Below are positions 19,170-26,605 of a stretch of 64,000 nt of DNA, piece after piece. Source of the DNA: Dongia sedimenti (GTDB lineage: Bacteria; Pseudomonadota; Alphaproteobacteria; Dongiales; Dongiaceae); NCBI GenBank assembly GCA_030715195.1, contig JAUYVI010000003.1, positions 524,960-588,959 of the forward strand, given 5' to 3'. The position numbers were made by a program, and so were the translations under genes. Within the stretch, counting starts at the first letter, position 1. Every line of letters starts with the position of its first letter. The notes beneath the pieces were generated by a model. It saw nothing but the letters and a program-made list of their open reading frames with translations. It made no database searches and was not told where the DNA came from.

Positions 19170-19190
19170 TGCATATTTGGCCGCTCCCGG
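19170..19190. promoter_or_regulatory. Promoter/operator motif shared with the second DUF1127-LysR cassette
   Basis: TGCATATTTGGCCGCTCCCGG here corresponds to TGCATATTTAGCCGGTTCTCGG at 38790, each in the gap between a DUF1127-like gene and a LysR gene. On the minus strand it reads AAATATGCA about 50-60 bases before the small gene's start, so it may contain that gene's -10 region together with a regulator site. The conservation is seen directly; the role is inferred. Confidence 0.5.
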
Positions 19191-19251
19191 CGCGAAATCG
19201 CGTCAGAACTCGTGCGGCCGATCGTTAGTAGAACTATCGGATGGATATGGT

Positions 19252-19330
19252 CCTTCTCCCCTTGTGGGAGAAGGATACGCAGGCTCGGCGAGGCGTGAGC
19301 CGCGCCTAGCCGGAGTTGGATGAGGGGTAG
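19252..19330. repeat. Dispersed REP-like hairpin element
   Basis: A perfect hairpin, CCTTCTCCC-CTTGT-GGGAGAAGG (19252-19274), is followed by a segment with a second dyad (GGCTCGGCG...GCCG) and the ending TTGGATGAGGGGT. Elements of this make-up are common intergenic repeats in proteobacteria. It lies inside the gap between the small DUF1127-like gene and its divergent LysR gene, making this gap (about 300 bp) longer than that of the second cassette (165 bp). I infer a later insertion. Confidence 0.55.
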
Positions 19331-19408
19331 CGCACCGGGAGGTGCGCGCGCTCGCCAGAGCGCCATGCCTGCGCGCTGAATCGATCACCCTGAGAACGAG
19401 GAGGCGGC

Positions 19409-20425
19409 ATGGCCAAGAAATCCAAACCGGCGACCAAGGCCCGCGGGCAATACAAGCCCCGCACCGCCGCCACGCCGACACAACGCCCGGCGCATCCGGC
19501 CATCCACGCGCAGCCGACGCGGATGCCGCCGCTCTCGACCTTGCGCGCCTTCGAGGCCGTGCTGCGGCTGGGCAGCATCCAACTGGCCGCGCTCGAGCTG
19601 CATGTCACGCGCGGCGCGGTCAGCCAGCAGGTGAAGGCGCTGGAGAACGACCTCGGCGTGCAGCTGCTCGCGCGCACCGGCAACCGCTTCACGCTCACCG
19701 AGCACGCGTTGCGCGGCCGCGATCAGCTCTCGGCCGGCCTCCGCCTGCTGCAACAGGGTGTCGAGCGGATGCGGCGCCGCCCGCCGCTGGACCGCCTGCG
19801 GCTCACCGTCGAGCCGGCCTTCGCGGCGAACTGGCTGATCAAGCGCCTGCCCGCCTACCGCGCCCTGCCCGGCGGCATGCACGTGCTGCTCGATCCCGCG
19901 AAGCAAGTGGTCGATATCGCCGGCGGCGAGGCCGATCTCGGCATCCGCTTCGGCCAGGGCCGCTATCCGGGGCTGGAAGCGATCAACCTGTTCGAGGACG
20001 AGATCTTCCCGGTCTGCGCGCCGGATTATCTCAAGCGCCATCCGCTGAAGAAGCTCGCCGACCTGAAGCACCACCATCTGCTGCGGCTCGATTGGAAGGT
20101 GACCCATCCCTGGCCCGACTGGGCCGAATGGCTGCAAGCCGCGGGCGTGCTCGACGAGCAGGACGCGCTCGAGGCCACCCAGCGCGGCACCTTGATCGGC
20201 GACACCAGCCTGCTGCTCCGCGCCGCCCTCGAAGGCCAAGGCATCGCCCTCGGCCAGGGCTCACTGGTCGCCGACATGATCGAGGACAAGCTGCTCGTCG
20301 CCCCGGTGGCGCGCCGATTAAAGACCGGCTTCGGCTACTACCTGGTCTACCCGCAAGGCGCCGACGAACGGCCGGAGATCAAGCTGTTCAAGGACTGGAT
20401 CGTGGCGGAGGCGAAGAAGGGGTGA
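19409..20425 (+). CDS. GcvA-like LysR-family regulator (cassette A)
   Basis: This 338-residue regulator has a basic, Pro/Ala-rich extension of about 35 residues before the HTH (MPPLSTLRAFEAVLRLGSIQ, then VTRGAVSQQVKALENDLG). The GcvA-type effector domain follows, with LRLTVEPAFAANWLIKRLP, EADLGIRFGQGRYPGLEA and the C-terminal FGYYLVYPQGADERPE. GAGGAGG precedes the ATG. It is divergent from the DUF1127-like gene. A partial, eroded second copy of its last 250 bp lies at 23974-24223 beyond the AT-richer operon. It is a close relative of the LysR protein at 38895. Confidence 0.93.
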   Translation: MAKKSKPATKARGQYKPRTAATPTQRPAHPAIHAQPTRMPPLSTLRAFEAVLRLGSIQLAALELHVTRGAVSQQVKALENDLGVQLLARTGNRFTLTEHALRGRDQLSAGLRLLQQGVERMRRRPPLDRLRLTVEPAFAANWLIKRLPAYRALPGGMHVLLDPAKQVVDIAGGEADLGIRFGQGRYPGLEAINLFEDEIFPVCAPDYLKRHPLKKLADLKHHHLLRLDWKVTHPWPDWAEWLQAAGVLDEQDALEATQRGTLIGDTSLLLRAALEGQGIALGQGSLVADMIEDKLLVAPVARRLKTGFGYYLVYPQGADERPEIKLFKDWIVAEAKKG

Positions 20426-20497
20426 GGGACAAACTGGCGGGAAACGCGTTATGATTGAAACCATTTCCGAATCGGCAGCGTCGCCAGGTGAAAGTAC

Positions 20498-21382
20498 GTG
20501 ACTCCTAGTAAGTCAGAAATGTCCGCCCTGTCGCGGCTGTTTTCGTCATCCGTCTTACGCGAAATGGCGAAGAAGGGTCGATCCGGACTTTTTGCGCGGC
20601 TCTTCAGCGAATCGGGCCTTGCTCCCAGTCATCCGGATCAATCTGTCGCGGAATGTTTCGAAGCGGCTTTCGGCCGCCTCCGTCGTGCTGGCCTGCGCAA
20701 CGAGTACATCTATCGAGCTGCTTTGACGCACAACGTCCTGCTGGGCTCACATTCGCTCGCCACAGCGTCTATGTTGACGGAATTCCGAACAGGTGCATCT
20801 AAAGCCGATCTCGTGATTCTGAACGGGACCGCGACCGTCTACGAGATTAAGTCAGACCGCGATTCACTTTCACGTCTAGAGAAGCAACTCGCCGACTACC
20901 AGAAAGTGTTCGCAAAGATCTACGTGATCGCGGGTGAAGCACACTTACGCGATGTTCTAGAGGCTGCACCGCCCCATGTAGGAGTTATGCGTCTAGCACG
21001 CTGGGATCGTATCACAATCATCAGAGAGGCGAGCGATCGCGCAAGTAACATATGTCCTCGTGCGGTCTTCCAGTCCTTGCGTCTTTCGGAGGCACAATCC
21101 GTTCTTCGGGATTTAGGCGTTATCGTTCCGGAAGCACCTAACACTTTACTTCATGCGGTCGTGGGGGCGAGTTTCGAACGGCTCGACCCAGACGACGTGC
21201 ACAGATCCACGGTAAAGACGCTCAAGCGGAGTCGCGGCTTGGCGTCGCTGGGAGAGTTAGTCGATCGGTTGCCGAGATCCCTACAACCAGCGGCGCTTTC
21301 AGTGCAAATCCGACGCAAGGATCACGACCGCTTGGTTCGAGCAATCGAAACGCCCCTCCATGCAGCTATGACGTGGACGTGA
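20498..21382 (+). CDS. sce7726-type protein with a PD-(D/E)xK nuclease-like core
   Basis: This 294-residue protein, read as a member of the sce7726 family, starts at GTG after AGGTGA. Its centre has the restriction-endonuclease-like pattern E95 (LTEFRTG), D104 (SKADLVILNG) and E116-x-K118 (VYEIKSDRDSLSRL), followed by QLADYQKVFAKIYVIAG with the glutamine often seen one helix on. This suggests Mg-dependent DNA or RNA cleavage, though no activity is known for the family. The base composition is clearly less GC-rich than the flanks. It is the first gene of a tight operon (7-bp gap to the next), so expression with the sce7725-type and RES genes is expected. A defence role is inference. Confidence 0.85.
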   Translation: MTPSKSEMSALSRLFSSSVLREMAKKGRSGLFARLFSESGLAPSHPDQSVAECFEAAFGRLRRAGLRNEYIYRAALTHNVLLGSHSLATASMLTEFRTGASKADLVILNGTATVYEIKSDRDSLSRLEKQLADYQKVFAKIYVIAGEAHLRDVLEAAPPHVGVMRLARWDRITIIREASDRASNICPRAVFQSLRLSEAQSVLRDLGVIVPEAPNTLLHAVVGASFERLDPDDVHRSTVKTLKRSRGLASLGELVDRLPRSLQPAALSVQIRRKDHDRLVRAIETPLHAAMTWT

Positions 21383-21389
21383 GCTGGGC

Positions 21390-22328
21390 ATGTATCATCC
21401 ATACTTCCGCGGTAAGCAATTCGAACTCATCACAATCCGGGAGACCGCCAGTATCTTGGCGGAATCAGGATTCGTGCCGATCATCGAGCCGGTCAGAGAA
21501 TCGCTCGGTGGCCTTGAAAAGACCCTTCGAGCCATTTGCGATGCACGGGGCAAAGCAGTGGTCATCGTTAACCCATATCACGGCGACCATCGAGAAGATG
21601 GAGTAGACATTACCGAACTCCTGCGAGACGGGTTTGCGGATCGGGAAGACATAGGTGTCGGCATTCTGCTCAGGGCCGACATGTCGGCCAACGATGCAGT
21701 GGCACTCTATCGTCGACACCAAGCTCACCCGATTAGCTTCGTTCACGCCGGTTTCAGTCAAGCCAGGGCGCTTTCGGAAGCGCTCGGTACCTCACCAGTC
21801 GCCCGCCAAGTCTTTGTCGAGGCCTACTGTAACAGGCTATACCGGCGCCACTTCGCAGTCGGGGAGCGTATCCTCGTCCGCGACGGCTTCAAGAGACAGC
21901 GTAATCGCGACTATCCGTTGGTGGAACTCTTTTCCGACCTCCACATCACCTACCGAGAGGAGGGGATGGATGGTTTTGGGGATTTTTTAATCGTCGGAGA
22001 CGACTATTCCGAGACGGGTGGGCCGGCCTATGCGGTGGCAATTCATCTGACATACATCGATCCTGATCAGGACGATGCGATGTTCATCTATCATTTTGTT
22101 TCTGATCGACAGGACACACCGACCGATCCGGCTGGAAAATTTGCTGAGGCCCTCGCGAAGTTGATCCGAAAGTGGAATACCGGCAACTCCAAACTCCTCG
22201 AGACGTCCGCCATTGGAGAGTTTCTTGATCTCCACGCCAAAGGGCACTTTCCGGGGCTCGGATACCTCAAGAAGCTCTCGATGAAACACCACATCGAGAC
22301 GCTCGCAGATTTCGACTTTCTAGAGTGA
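21390..22328 (+). CDS. sce7725-type (beta-family) protein
   Basis: This 312-residue protein carries the opening MYHPYFRGKQFELITIRE that I associate with the sce7725 family, the usual partner of sce7726 genes and similar to so-called beta-family proteins of mobile elements. Further landmarks are FVPIIEPVRESL, ERILVRDGFKRQRNRDYP and a late LDLHAKGHFPGLGYLKKLSMKHHIETL helix. No catalytic motif is obvious; the first part may form a TIM-barrel-like fold. Function unknown. The ATG is seven bases after the sce7726-type stop and its stop is six bases before the RES gene. Confidence 0.82.
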   Translation: MYHPYFRGKQFELITIRETASILAESGFVPIIEPVRESLGGLEKTLRAICDARGKAVVIVNPYHGDHREDGVDITELLRDGFADREDIGVGILLRADMSANDAVALYRRHQAHPISFVHAGFSQARALSEALGTSPVARQVFVEAYCNRLYRRHFAVGERILVRDGFKRQRNRDYPLVELFSDLHITYREEGMDGFGDFLIVGDDYSETGGPAYAVAIHLTYIDPDQDDAMFIYHFVSDRQDTPTDPAGKFAEALAKLIRKWNTGNSKLLETSAIGEFLDLHAKGHFPGLGYLKKLSMKHHIETLADFDFLE

Positions 22329-22334
22329 GACACC

Positions 22335-23363
22335 ATGCGTTCGCGCTGTTGCCCTGAGTGCTTCGGCGATCGCGGTCTTCGCAAGGATATTATTCCCTCT
22401 AGAAATCCGGCGAAAGGTCGATGCGATTTCTGTGGATCTATCGACGTCGATGTCGTCGATCCCCGCGAACTCGCCGACGTCTTCGGCCTTTTGGTCAGCG
22501 TCTACACCGAGGACGCCGCGGGGAAATCCCTGGTCGAATGGATGAAAGAGGACTGGGAACTCTTTTCGCATTCGAAGATGGACGTCGCCCATGCCAAGGA
22601 GCTACTCGGCGAGATCCTCGACAATGGGGAGATCGTGCGGAAGAATTTCTCGCCGTCGGCTACTTACAAGAGTGAAGCCCTCGTTCGCTGGGAAACTCTC
22701 CGCGACGAACTTATGTACAAGAACCGGTATTTTCTCGATGTTGCGCTGGACTCGGACAGGCTCAAAGAACTACTCGGCCTCTTGCTAGCGGACGATATCC
22801 CACCTGACTCGAAGTGGTATCGCGCGCGAATTCGCCCGGATGACGCGCCATTCACAATCGACAAAATGGGCGCGCCGCCGAAACGCCTCGCAACGCATGG
22901 CCGCGCCAATCCGCCCGGGATTCCTTATCTATATTTGGGCTCTTTGCCTGAAACGGCAGTTGCTGAAGTACGCCCGCATACCGGCGAGGTGGCCTGTGTT
23001 GCTGATTTCACTATTGACGGACCACTGAAGGCTGTCGATCTGCGGAATCCTAGGAAATTGGTGTCGCCCTTCCTTTTGGCGGATGCCGGCGCGATCGGAC
23101 AGCTCAGAGCGGATATCGCCTTCTTAGAAAGATTGGGCGATGAGTTGACCCGCCCCGTCCTGCCGCAAGGAGCGGCAATCGATTATCTTCCGAGCCAGTA
23201 CTTATGCGAATTCATCAAGAAGAGCGGCAACGACGGCGTTGTTTATCGCAGCTCAGTCAGCAAGGGCGTCAATCTGGCTCTATTTGATCCAAACAGAGCG
23301 GTTGGCAACGCCGTAGCTCTGTACGAAATTTCCCGCGTCTCTGTTGAAGTGACCCCCAAGTAG
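22335..23363 (+). CDS. RES-domain NAD phosphorylase-like protein with N-terminal zinc ribbon
   Basis: This 342-residue protein starts with a zinc-ribbon-like pair, CPEC (6-9) and CDFC (30-33), followed by a helical segment to about residue 155, as in proteins labelled HEPN/RES N-terminal. The C-terminal RES domain has the conserved Arg in WYRARI (163/165), Glu211 in LGSLPETAVAEVRP and Ser in VYRSSVSKGVNLALFD. RES toxins of Xre-Res pairs degrade NAD+ by phosphorolysis, so an NAD-depleting effector is plausible. No Xre-type antitoxin is next to it; the two upstream operon genes would have to provide control or sensing. Base composition again differs from the flanks. Confidence 0.85.
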   Translation: MRSRCCPECFGDRGLRKDIIPSRNPAKGRCDFCGSIDVDVVDPRELADVFGLLVSVYTEDAAGKSLVEWMKEDWELFSHSKMDVAHAKELLGEILDNGEIVRKNFSPSATYKSEALVRWETLRDELMYKNRYFLDVALDSDRLKELLGLLLADDIPPDSKWYRARIRPDDAPFTIDKMGAPPKRLATHGRANPPGIPYLYLGSLPETAVAEVRPHTGEVACVADFTIDGPLKAVDLRNPRKLVSPFLLADAGAIGQLRADIAFLERLGDELTRPVLPQGAAIDYLPSQYLCEFIKKSGNDGVVYRSSVSKGVNLALFDPNRAVGNAVALYEISRVSVEVTPK

Positions 23364-23393
23364 TCTCTCGAAGAACCAGGGGCGGAGTCCGAC

Positions 23394-23861
23394 TCATGCC
23401 ACCGTCGTATCGTCCGCGCGGACGACGCGTCTCCTGCGAAACCAGCAGGCGGCCTTCCACCCAAGGAACGGCAGCGAGAGCAGAAATAGGCCGCCGCCAT
23501 AGAACGCCAGGGCGACGAGCAGAGGTCCCAAACGTTGCGCCTGCTGCATGCTTTCCCACCCGGCGAGTTCGGCCACACAATCCGCTTCGATGACATCCGC
23601 TCTGCACGCGCGTTCATGTTGGGCCGGGCTGGGTGGCTTCAGCATGCTCGGGAAACACAGGTCGCAGTCTACCGACCAATGTTCCTGCCAATGCCGATCG
23701 TGGCAGAGTTGCCGCCGCACTTCTGCCGCCACGCACCGCTCCATCGGCGTCGACGCGGGAAAGAGCGCGCGGAAAACGCCATCCCGCTCCAACCATTCGG
23801 TTGCAATGATCAGCCAGGTAGCGGCAAGCGCCAGGCAAGCCCACACACGCTTGTTCGCCAT
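23394..23861 (-). CDS. Small two-helix membrane protein, unknown
   Basis: This 155-residue protein from the ATG at 23861 follows AAGAAGG; the frame is open further upstream but the added residues look random and run into the LysR remnant. It has a hydrophobic segment at residues 6-22 (WACLALAATWLIIATEW) and one near 120-140 (LLVALAFYGGGLFLLSLPFL), then a basic tail. Between them lies a Cys-rich stretch (C40, C51, C64, C67 and others). I do not recognise the family. It lies convergent to the RES gene with 30 bp between stops. Confidence 0.5.
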   Translation of the reverse strand: MANKRVWACLALAATWLIIATEWLERDGVFRALFPASTPMERCVAAEVRRQLCHDRHWQEHWSVDCDLCFPSMLKPPSPAQHERACRADVIEADCVAELAGWESMQQAQRLGPLLVALAFYGGGLFLLSLPFLGWKAACWFRRRRVVRADDTTVA

Positions 23862-23973
23862 GCCCTTCTTGATAGGAGCCGATCGTGGCGGAAATTGGGT
23901 GACGCATATAGTCGTTTCCGCGAACACGATGATTGATCCAGGCCCCAGCATGCCCGCGCTGCGGGCCTCCGCG

Positions 23974-24223
23974 GCGCAGCGGCACGTTGATCGGCGACAC
24001 CAGACTGCTGCCCCACTCCGGCCCACCCTTGAAGGCCAAGGCACTGCCCTCGACCAAAGCTCCCTGGTCGCCGACATGATCCAGGAGCGGCAACTCGTGG
24101 TCTCGGTCGCCCAGATTAAAGACCGGCTTCGGCTACTACCTGGTCTATCCGCAAGGCGCCGACGAACGGCCGGAGATCAAGCTGTTCAAGAACTGGATCG
24201 TAAGGGAGGCGAAGGTGGGGTGA
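23974..24223 (+). pseudogene. Eroded copy of the 3' end of the LysR gene at 19409
   Basis: This stretch aligns with 20178-20425 of the intact LysR gene. Shared runs include TTGATCGGCGACACCAG, TGGTCGCCGACATGAT and ACCGGCTTCGGCTACTAC, up to the same GGGGTGA stop, but indels break the frame and many bases differ. Only the last 80 or so codons are present. It could be what is left of a tandem paralogue, or the far-side repeat made when DNA entered the 3' end of the LysR gene. Similarity stops at the stop codon. It resembles the 19409 gene more closely than the 38895 gene. Confidence 0.85.
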
Positions 24224-24673
24224 AAGTGGTAAGCGCCTGAAATGGTGTTCAGCGCCAAGCGGTTGAGTATCTCAATCGACCTTTCGCGTCAGCCTAAGAG
24301 ACAGCGAACTTTACCTGGCGCATCACGAAGCTCGACCAGTACGTGGAAAAAACTCATAGCGATTCACCCATCCGCTGGCGTTCTAATTTGGCCTTGGACG
24401 CTTCAGGAGCACAATCATCCAATCGCCTTCCTTACCTTGCCCGGACTGGCAGAGAACGCTTCCCAGCCCTTTGGAGAGCAAGAGAATCGGGGTCAGACCC
24501 GGATTTCGATCGGCTTGTCCCTGAGCTTGCCTCTGCGCGAATGAATCAACACCTCGCGGCGACAATGAGGAGCTTTCAGAGGTCGAAGCAGATGCGCCGG
24601 AAGCGGAGCAATAGTCAGTCGCGACTGACTGCAATCATGCTCCGCTACGTCGTCGTTTCGCCGTCCGCTCGGA
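24224..24673. other. 450-bp gap without a gene
   Basis: No reading frame here looks like a protein. The only notable sequence is GGGGTCAGACCC at 24489-24500, a short palindromic core of the kind found in REP/RAYT-type dispersed repeats. Base composition is intermediate, as in the rest of the 20.4-25.4 kb accessory region. Confidence 0.5.
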
Positions 24674-24880
24674 TCAGCCGGTGTGGCACTCGTTGGCGCA
24701 ATAGTAACAACCATTCGACTGTGGGTAGAACCTCTTGGCCTCCGCGACCGCCGGCCCGCAAGAACTGAATTCGCCCAGATATTGTCGGTTCTGAGGAGCG
24801 GGCATATAGGCGCACCCTTCTTTGTGCACTTCGTGATCACCATTGTCCTGTGCGTTCTTATTGACGTAGTAGCTTGCCAA
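24674..24880 (-). CDS. Conserved small Cys/His-rich protein
   Basis: This 68-residue protein starts MASYYVNKNAQDNGDHEVHK. Four or five cysteines and several histidines (HKEGCAYMP, FSSCGPAV and the ending GCYYCANECHTG) suggest metal binding. I recall proteins of this make-up as conserved short hypotheticals, but no function is known to me. It lies downstream of another small gene on the same strand (24955-25158) with a 74-bp gap and may share its transcript. Confidence 0.7.
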   Translation of the reverse strand: MASYYVNKNAQDNGDHEVHKEGCAYMPAPQNRQYLGEFSSCGPAVAEAKRFYPQSNGCYYCANECHTG

Positions 24881-24954
24881 CTCTTCCTCCCATGCTGAAT
24901 TGCGAAATCGCCCTTGATCTTCCGAACCGCTGACGGTCCCTCGACAGCCAAGCG

Positions 24955-25158
24955 CTAGGATTTGCGATTGTATGGACTCTGATTGGTGGGCTTAAGACTC
25001 ACACCTTCGGACGAGGCCATCGATCGAACAGAATTTTCCGTTCGCCCCAACTTGAGGCCGATCACGCGCGTCGGCGTGTTCTGTTTGGCCAGTTTCGAAA
25101 GGGTGGCCTTGTCCGATTTGGACCAAGACTGTCCAGAATTCCGCGTTGACTTTGACAT
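24955..25158 (-). CDS. Small conserved helical, probably DNA-binding protein
   Basis: This 67-residue basic protein starts at the ATG 25158 with GAGGAG seven bases upstream. The central QNTPTRVIGLKLGRTENSVR followed by ASSEGVSLKP looks like a Myb/GcrA-like helix-turn-helix (a root specificity helix after a TPTRVIG turn). Short stand-alone proteins of this type are widespread in alphaproteobacteria, but their role is unknown to me. It is upstream of the Cys-rich gene on the same strand. Confidence 0.7.
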   Translation of the reverse strand: MSKSTRNSGQSWSKSDKATLSKLAKQNTPTRVIGLKLGRTENSVRSMASSEGVSLKPTNQSPYNRKS

Positions 25159-25403
25159 GCACAATCTCCTCGTTGGAGCCGGCGTTTAAATGGGAATCAT
25201 GCTGCACTACGGCACAAATGGTCGCTATTCGCCGCGGCCCAAGACCGGCGAAAGCAGCTGGAGGCGCGCTAAATCGGCGACTCGATACTCTCGCGAATCG
25301 AGCACACGCGAACCGAGTCTGGCAATAGACAGTTTCTACCTAACCGTCGTTCGGACAAACACGGATGCCGGTCTTTGCAGAGCATGACGACCCAGGGAGC
25401 GAG

Positions 25404-25907
25404 ATGCGTATGGACGGCCGCACCTCGAACGATCGCGAATTCCTGAAGCGCGTCTTCGCACGCCTACAGCATGCCGGTTTCGCGCCGCTGCTGTTCGGCG
25501 GCTGGGCGGAGGAATTGCTCGGCTTGGCGCCGGCGCGGGTGCATCGCGATGTCGATCTGCTGCTGCCGGCGGATTCGTTTGCGGCGCTCGATCGTTTTCT
25601 CGGTTCGGCGGCGGCCGGCGACTGGCGCGAGATCGCGGCGAAGCGGTTTGCGCATAAGCGCGCGCTGCTGGCCGAAGGCGTGATGGTTGAGTTCACCCTG
25701 GTCGAGCCCGGGCCGGTCACGCGCTTCTGGGGCGATGTCGAATTCCGCTGGCTGGAGCCGTTGGCGCATGACGGGCCGCTCGCGATCGACGGCGTCGCGC
25801 TGCCGACCGTCTCCGCGGCCAATCTGCTGCGCTATCGCGAACTCCATCGCACCACCGAACCCTGGCGCTGGCGCGCCGGCGTCGCAGAGGGCGGCGCCGA
25901 ATTCTGA
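25404..25907 (+). CDS. Nucleotidyltransferase-fold protein (aminoglycoside adenylyltransferase-like)
   Basis: This 167-residue protein has the compact minimal nucleotidyltransferase signature LLFGGWAEELLGL followed by HRDVDLLLP, the GG(W)-to-DxD arrangement that binds Mg-NTP in ANT(2'')-like and related enzymes. VMVEFTLVEPG may supply the third acidic residue. GGGAG five bases before the ATG at 25404 supports this start. Substrate unknown; true antibiotic modification is not implied. It is GC-rich again, marking the far edge of the AT-richer accessory block. Confidence 0.8.
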   Translation: MRMDGRTSNDREFLKRVFARLQHAGFAPLLFGGWAEELLGLAPARVHRDVDLLLPADSFAALDRFLGSAAAGDWREIAAKRFAHKRALLAEGVMVEFTLVEPGPVTRFWGDVEFRWLEPLAHDGPLAIDGVALPTVSAANLLRYRELHRTTEPWRWRAGVAEGGAEF

Positions 25908-26102
25908 GCGCGGCGTTTCTCGCGGTGAAGATGGCATTGGAACAGAAGATCGGCTATAATGTGCTTCGCGCGATGGACCGGAACGGTTCCGCTTGCACCG
26001 ATGAAATGCCCCGCGATTCATCCGGCACATTTTCAAGCCGCAAGACCGAACCGCTGAGCCCGAAATCCGCCGCCGCGCGCATCCGGTTTTTTCCGCACGG
26101 CA

Positions 26103-26549
26103 ACGCAGACCGGACGCAGACAGAATCAAACGCAGACCGAACGCAGACCGAACGCAGACGGAAACAGGAGTCCGAGTTCAACGCAGACCAAACGCAGACG
26201 CGATCAACAGCTGTCTGCGTCCAACGCCGACAGGACGCCGGGCAGAATGCAGGACTTGCCGGGCGCCAACGCAGACCGGACGCAGACAGAATCCGAACGA
26301 CCTGCCGCCAAGGTTTACCGGAGGTTTACAGAATGGAAGATCGATCCGGGATTTGGGCGCGACAAAGGGGTTTCACGGCAATGCTTTAGGGCGCGTTTCC
26401 GGCCCAAAGATGGCAGCGGCCGTAAACCCGATTTCCGACGCAGACCGAACGCAGACGCGATCAAAGCTGTCTGCGTCCAACGCAGACCGGACACAGACAG
26501 AATCAAGGACTTGCCTGACCTCCCACGCAGACCGGACGCAGACAGAATC
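26103..26549. repeat. Array of 11-bp-phased CGCAGAC repeats
   Basis: The gap 25908-26605 holds no convincing gene but at least 13 exact copies of CGCAGAC on the plus strand and two on the minus strand. They form doublets or triplets exactly 11 bp apart (starts 26104/26115, 26131/26142/26153, 26182/26193, 26270/26281, 26439/26450, 26481/26492 with one mismatch, 26526/26537). Most doublets read CGCAGACCGRA-CGCAGAC and end in AGAATC. Two larger blocks, 26171-26294 and 26430-26551, repeat each other, each with an internal CGCAGAC...GTCTGCG hairpin. The phase is one helical turn. Confidence 0.9.
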
Positions 26550-26605
26550 CAATCGCGACCCTCGCCTGTCCACCCTCCCCTCCTTAAAACCCTTCCGGAG
26601 TTTTC

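Noticed and set aside
23394..24077. Full 227-codon version of the small membrane protein
   Set aside because: The first 72 codons are antisense to the LysR remnant; the ATG at 23861 has a ribosome site and the hydrophobic start.
24493..24951. A 152-codon minus-strand frame overlapping the small Cys-rich gene
   Set aside because: The 68-residue frame has conserved-type motifs; the longer one reads as random basic sequence.
25925..26389. A 154-codon frame through the CGCAGAC repeats, giving NADRTQTE-type repeats
   Set aside because: The peptide repeats simply mirror the DNA repeats, spacing is 11 bp (not a multiple of three), and the frame changes between blocks; better read as non-coding.
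26103..26549. CRISPR array
   Set aside because: Repeat units are short (7-11 bp), spaced by 11 or irregular distances with no unique 30-bp spacers and no cas genes.
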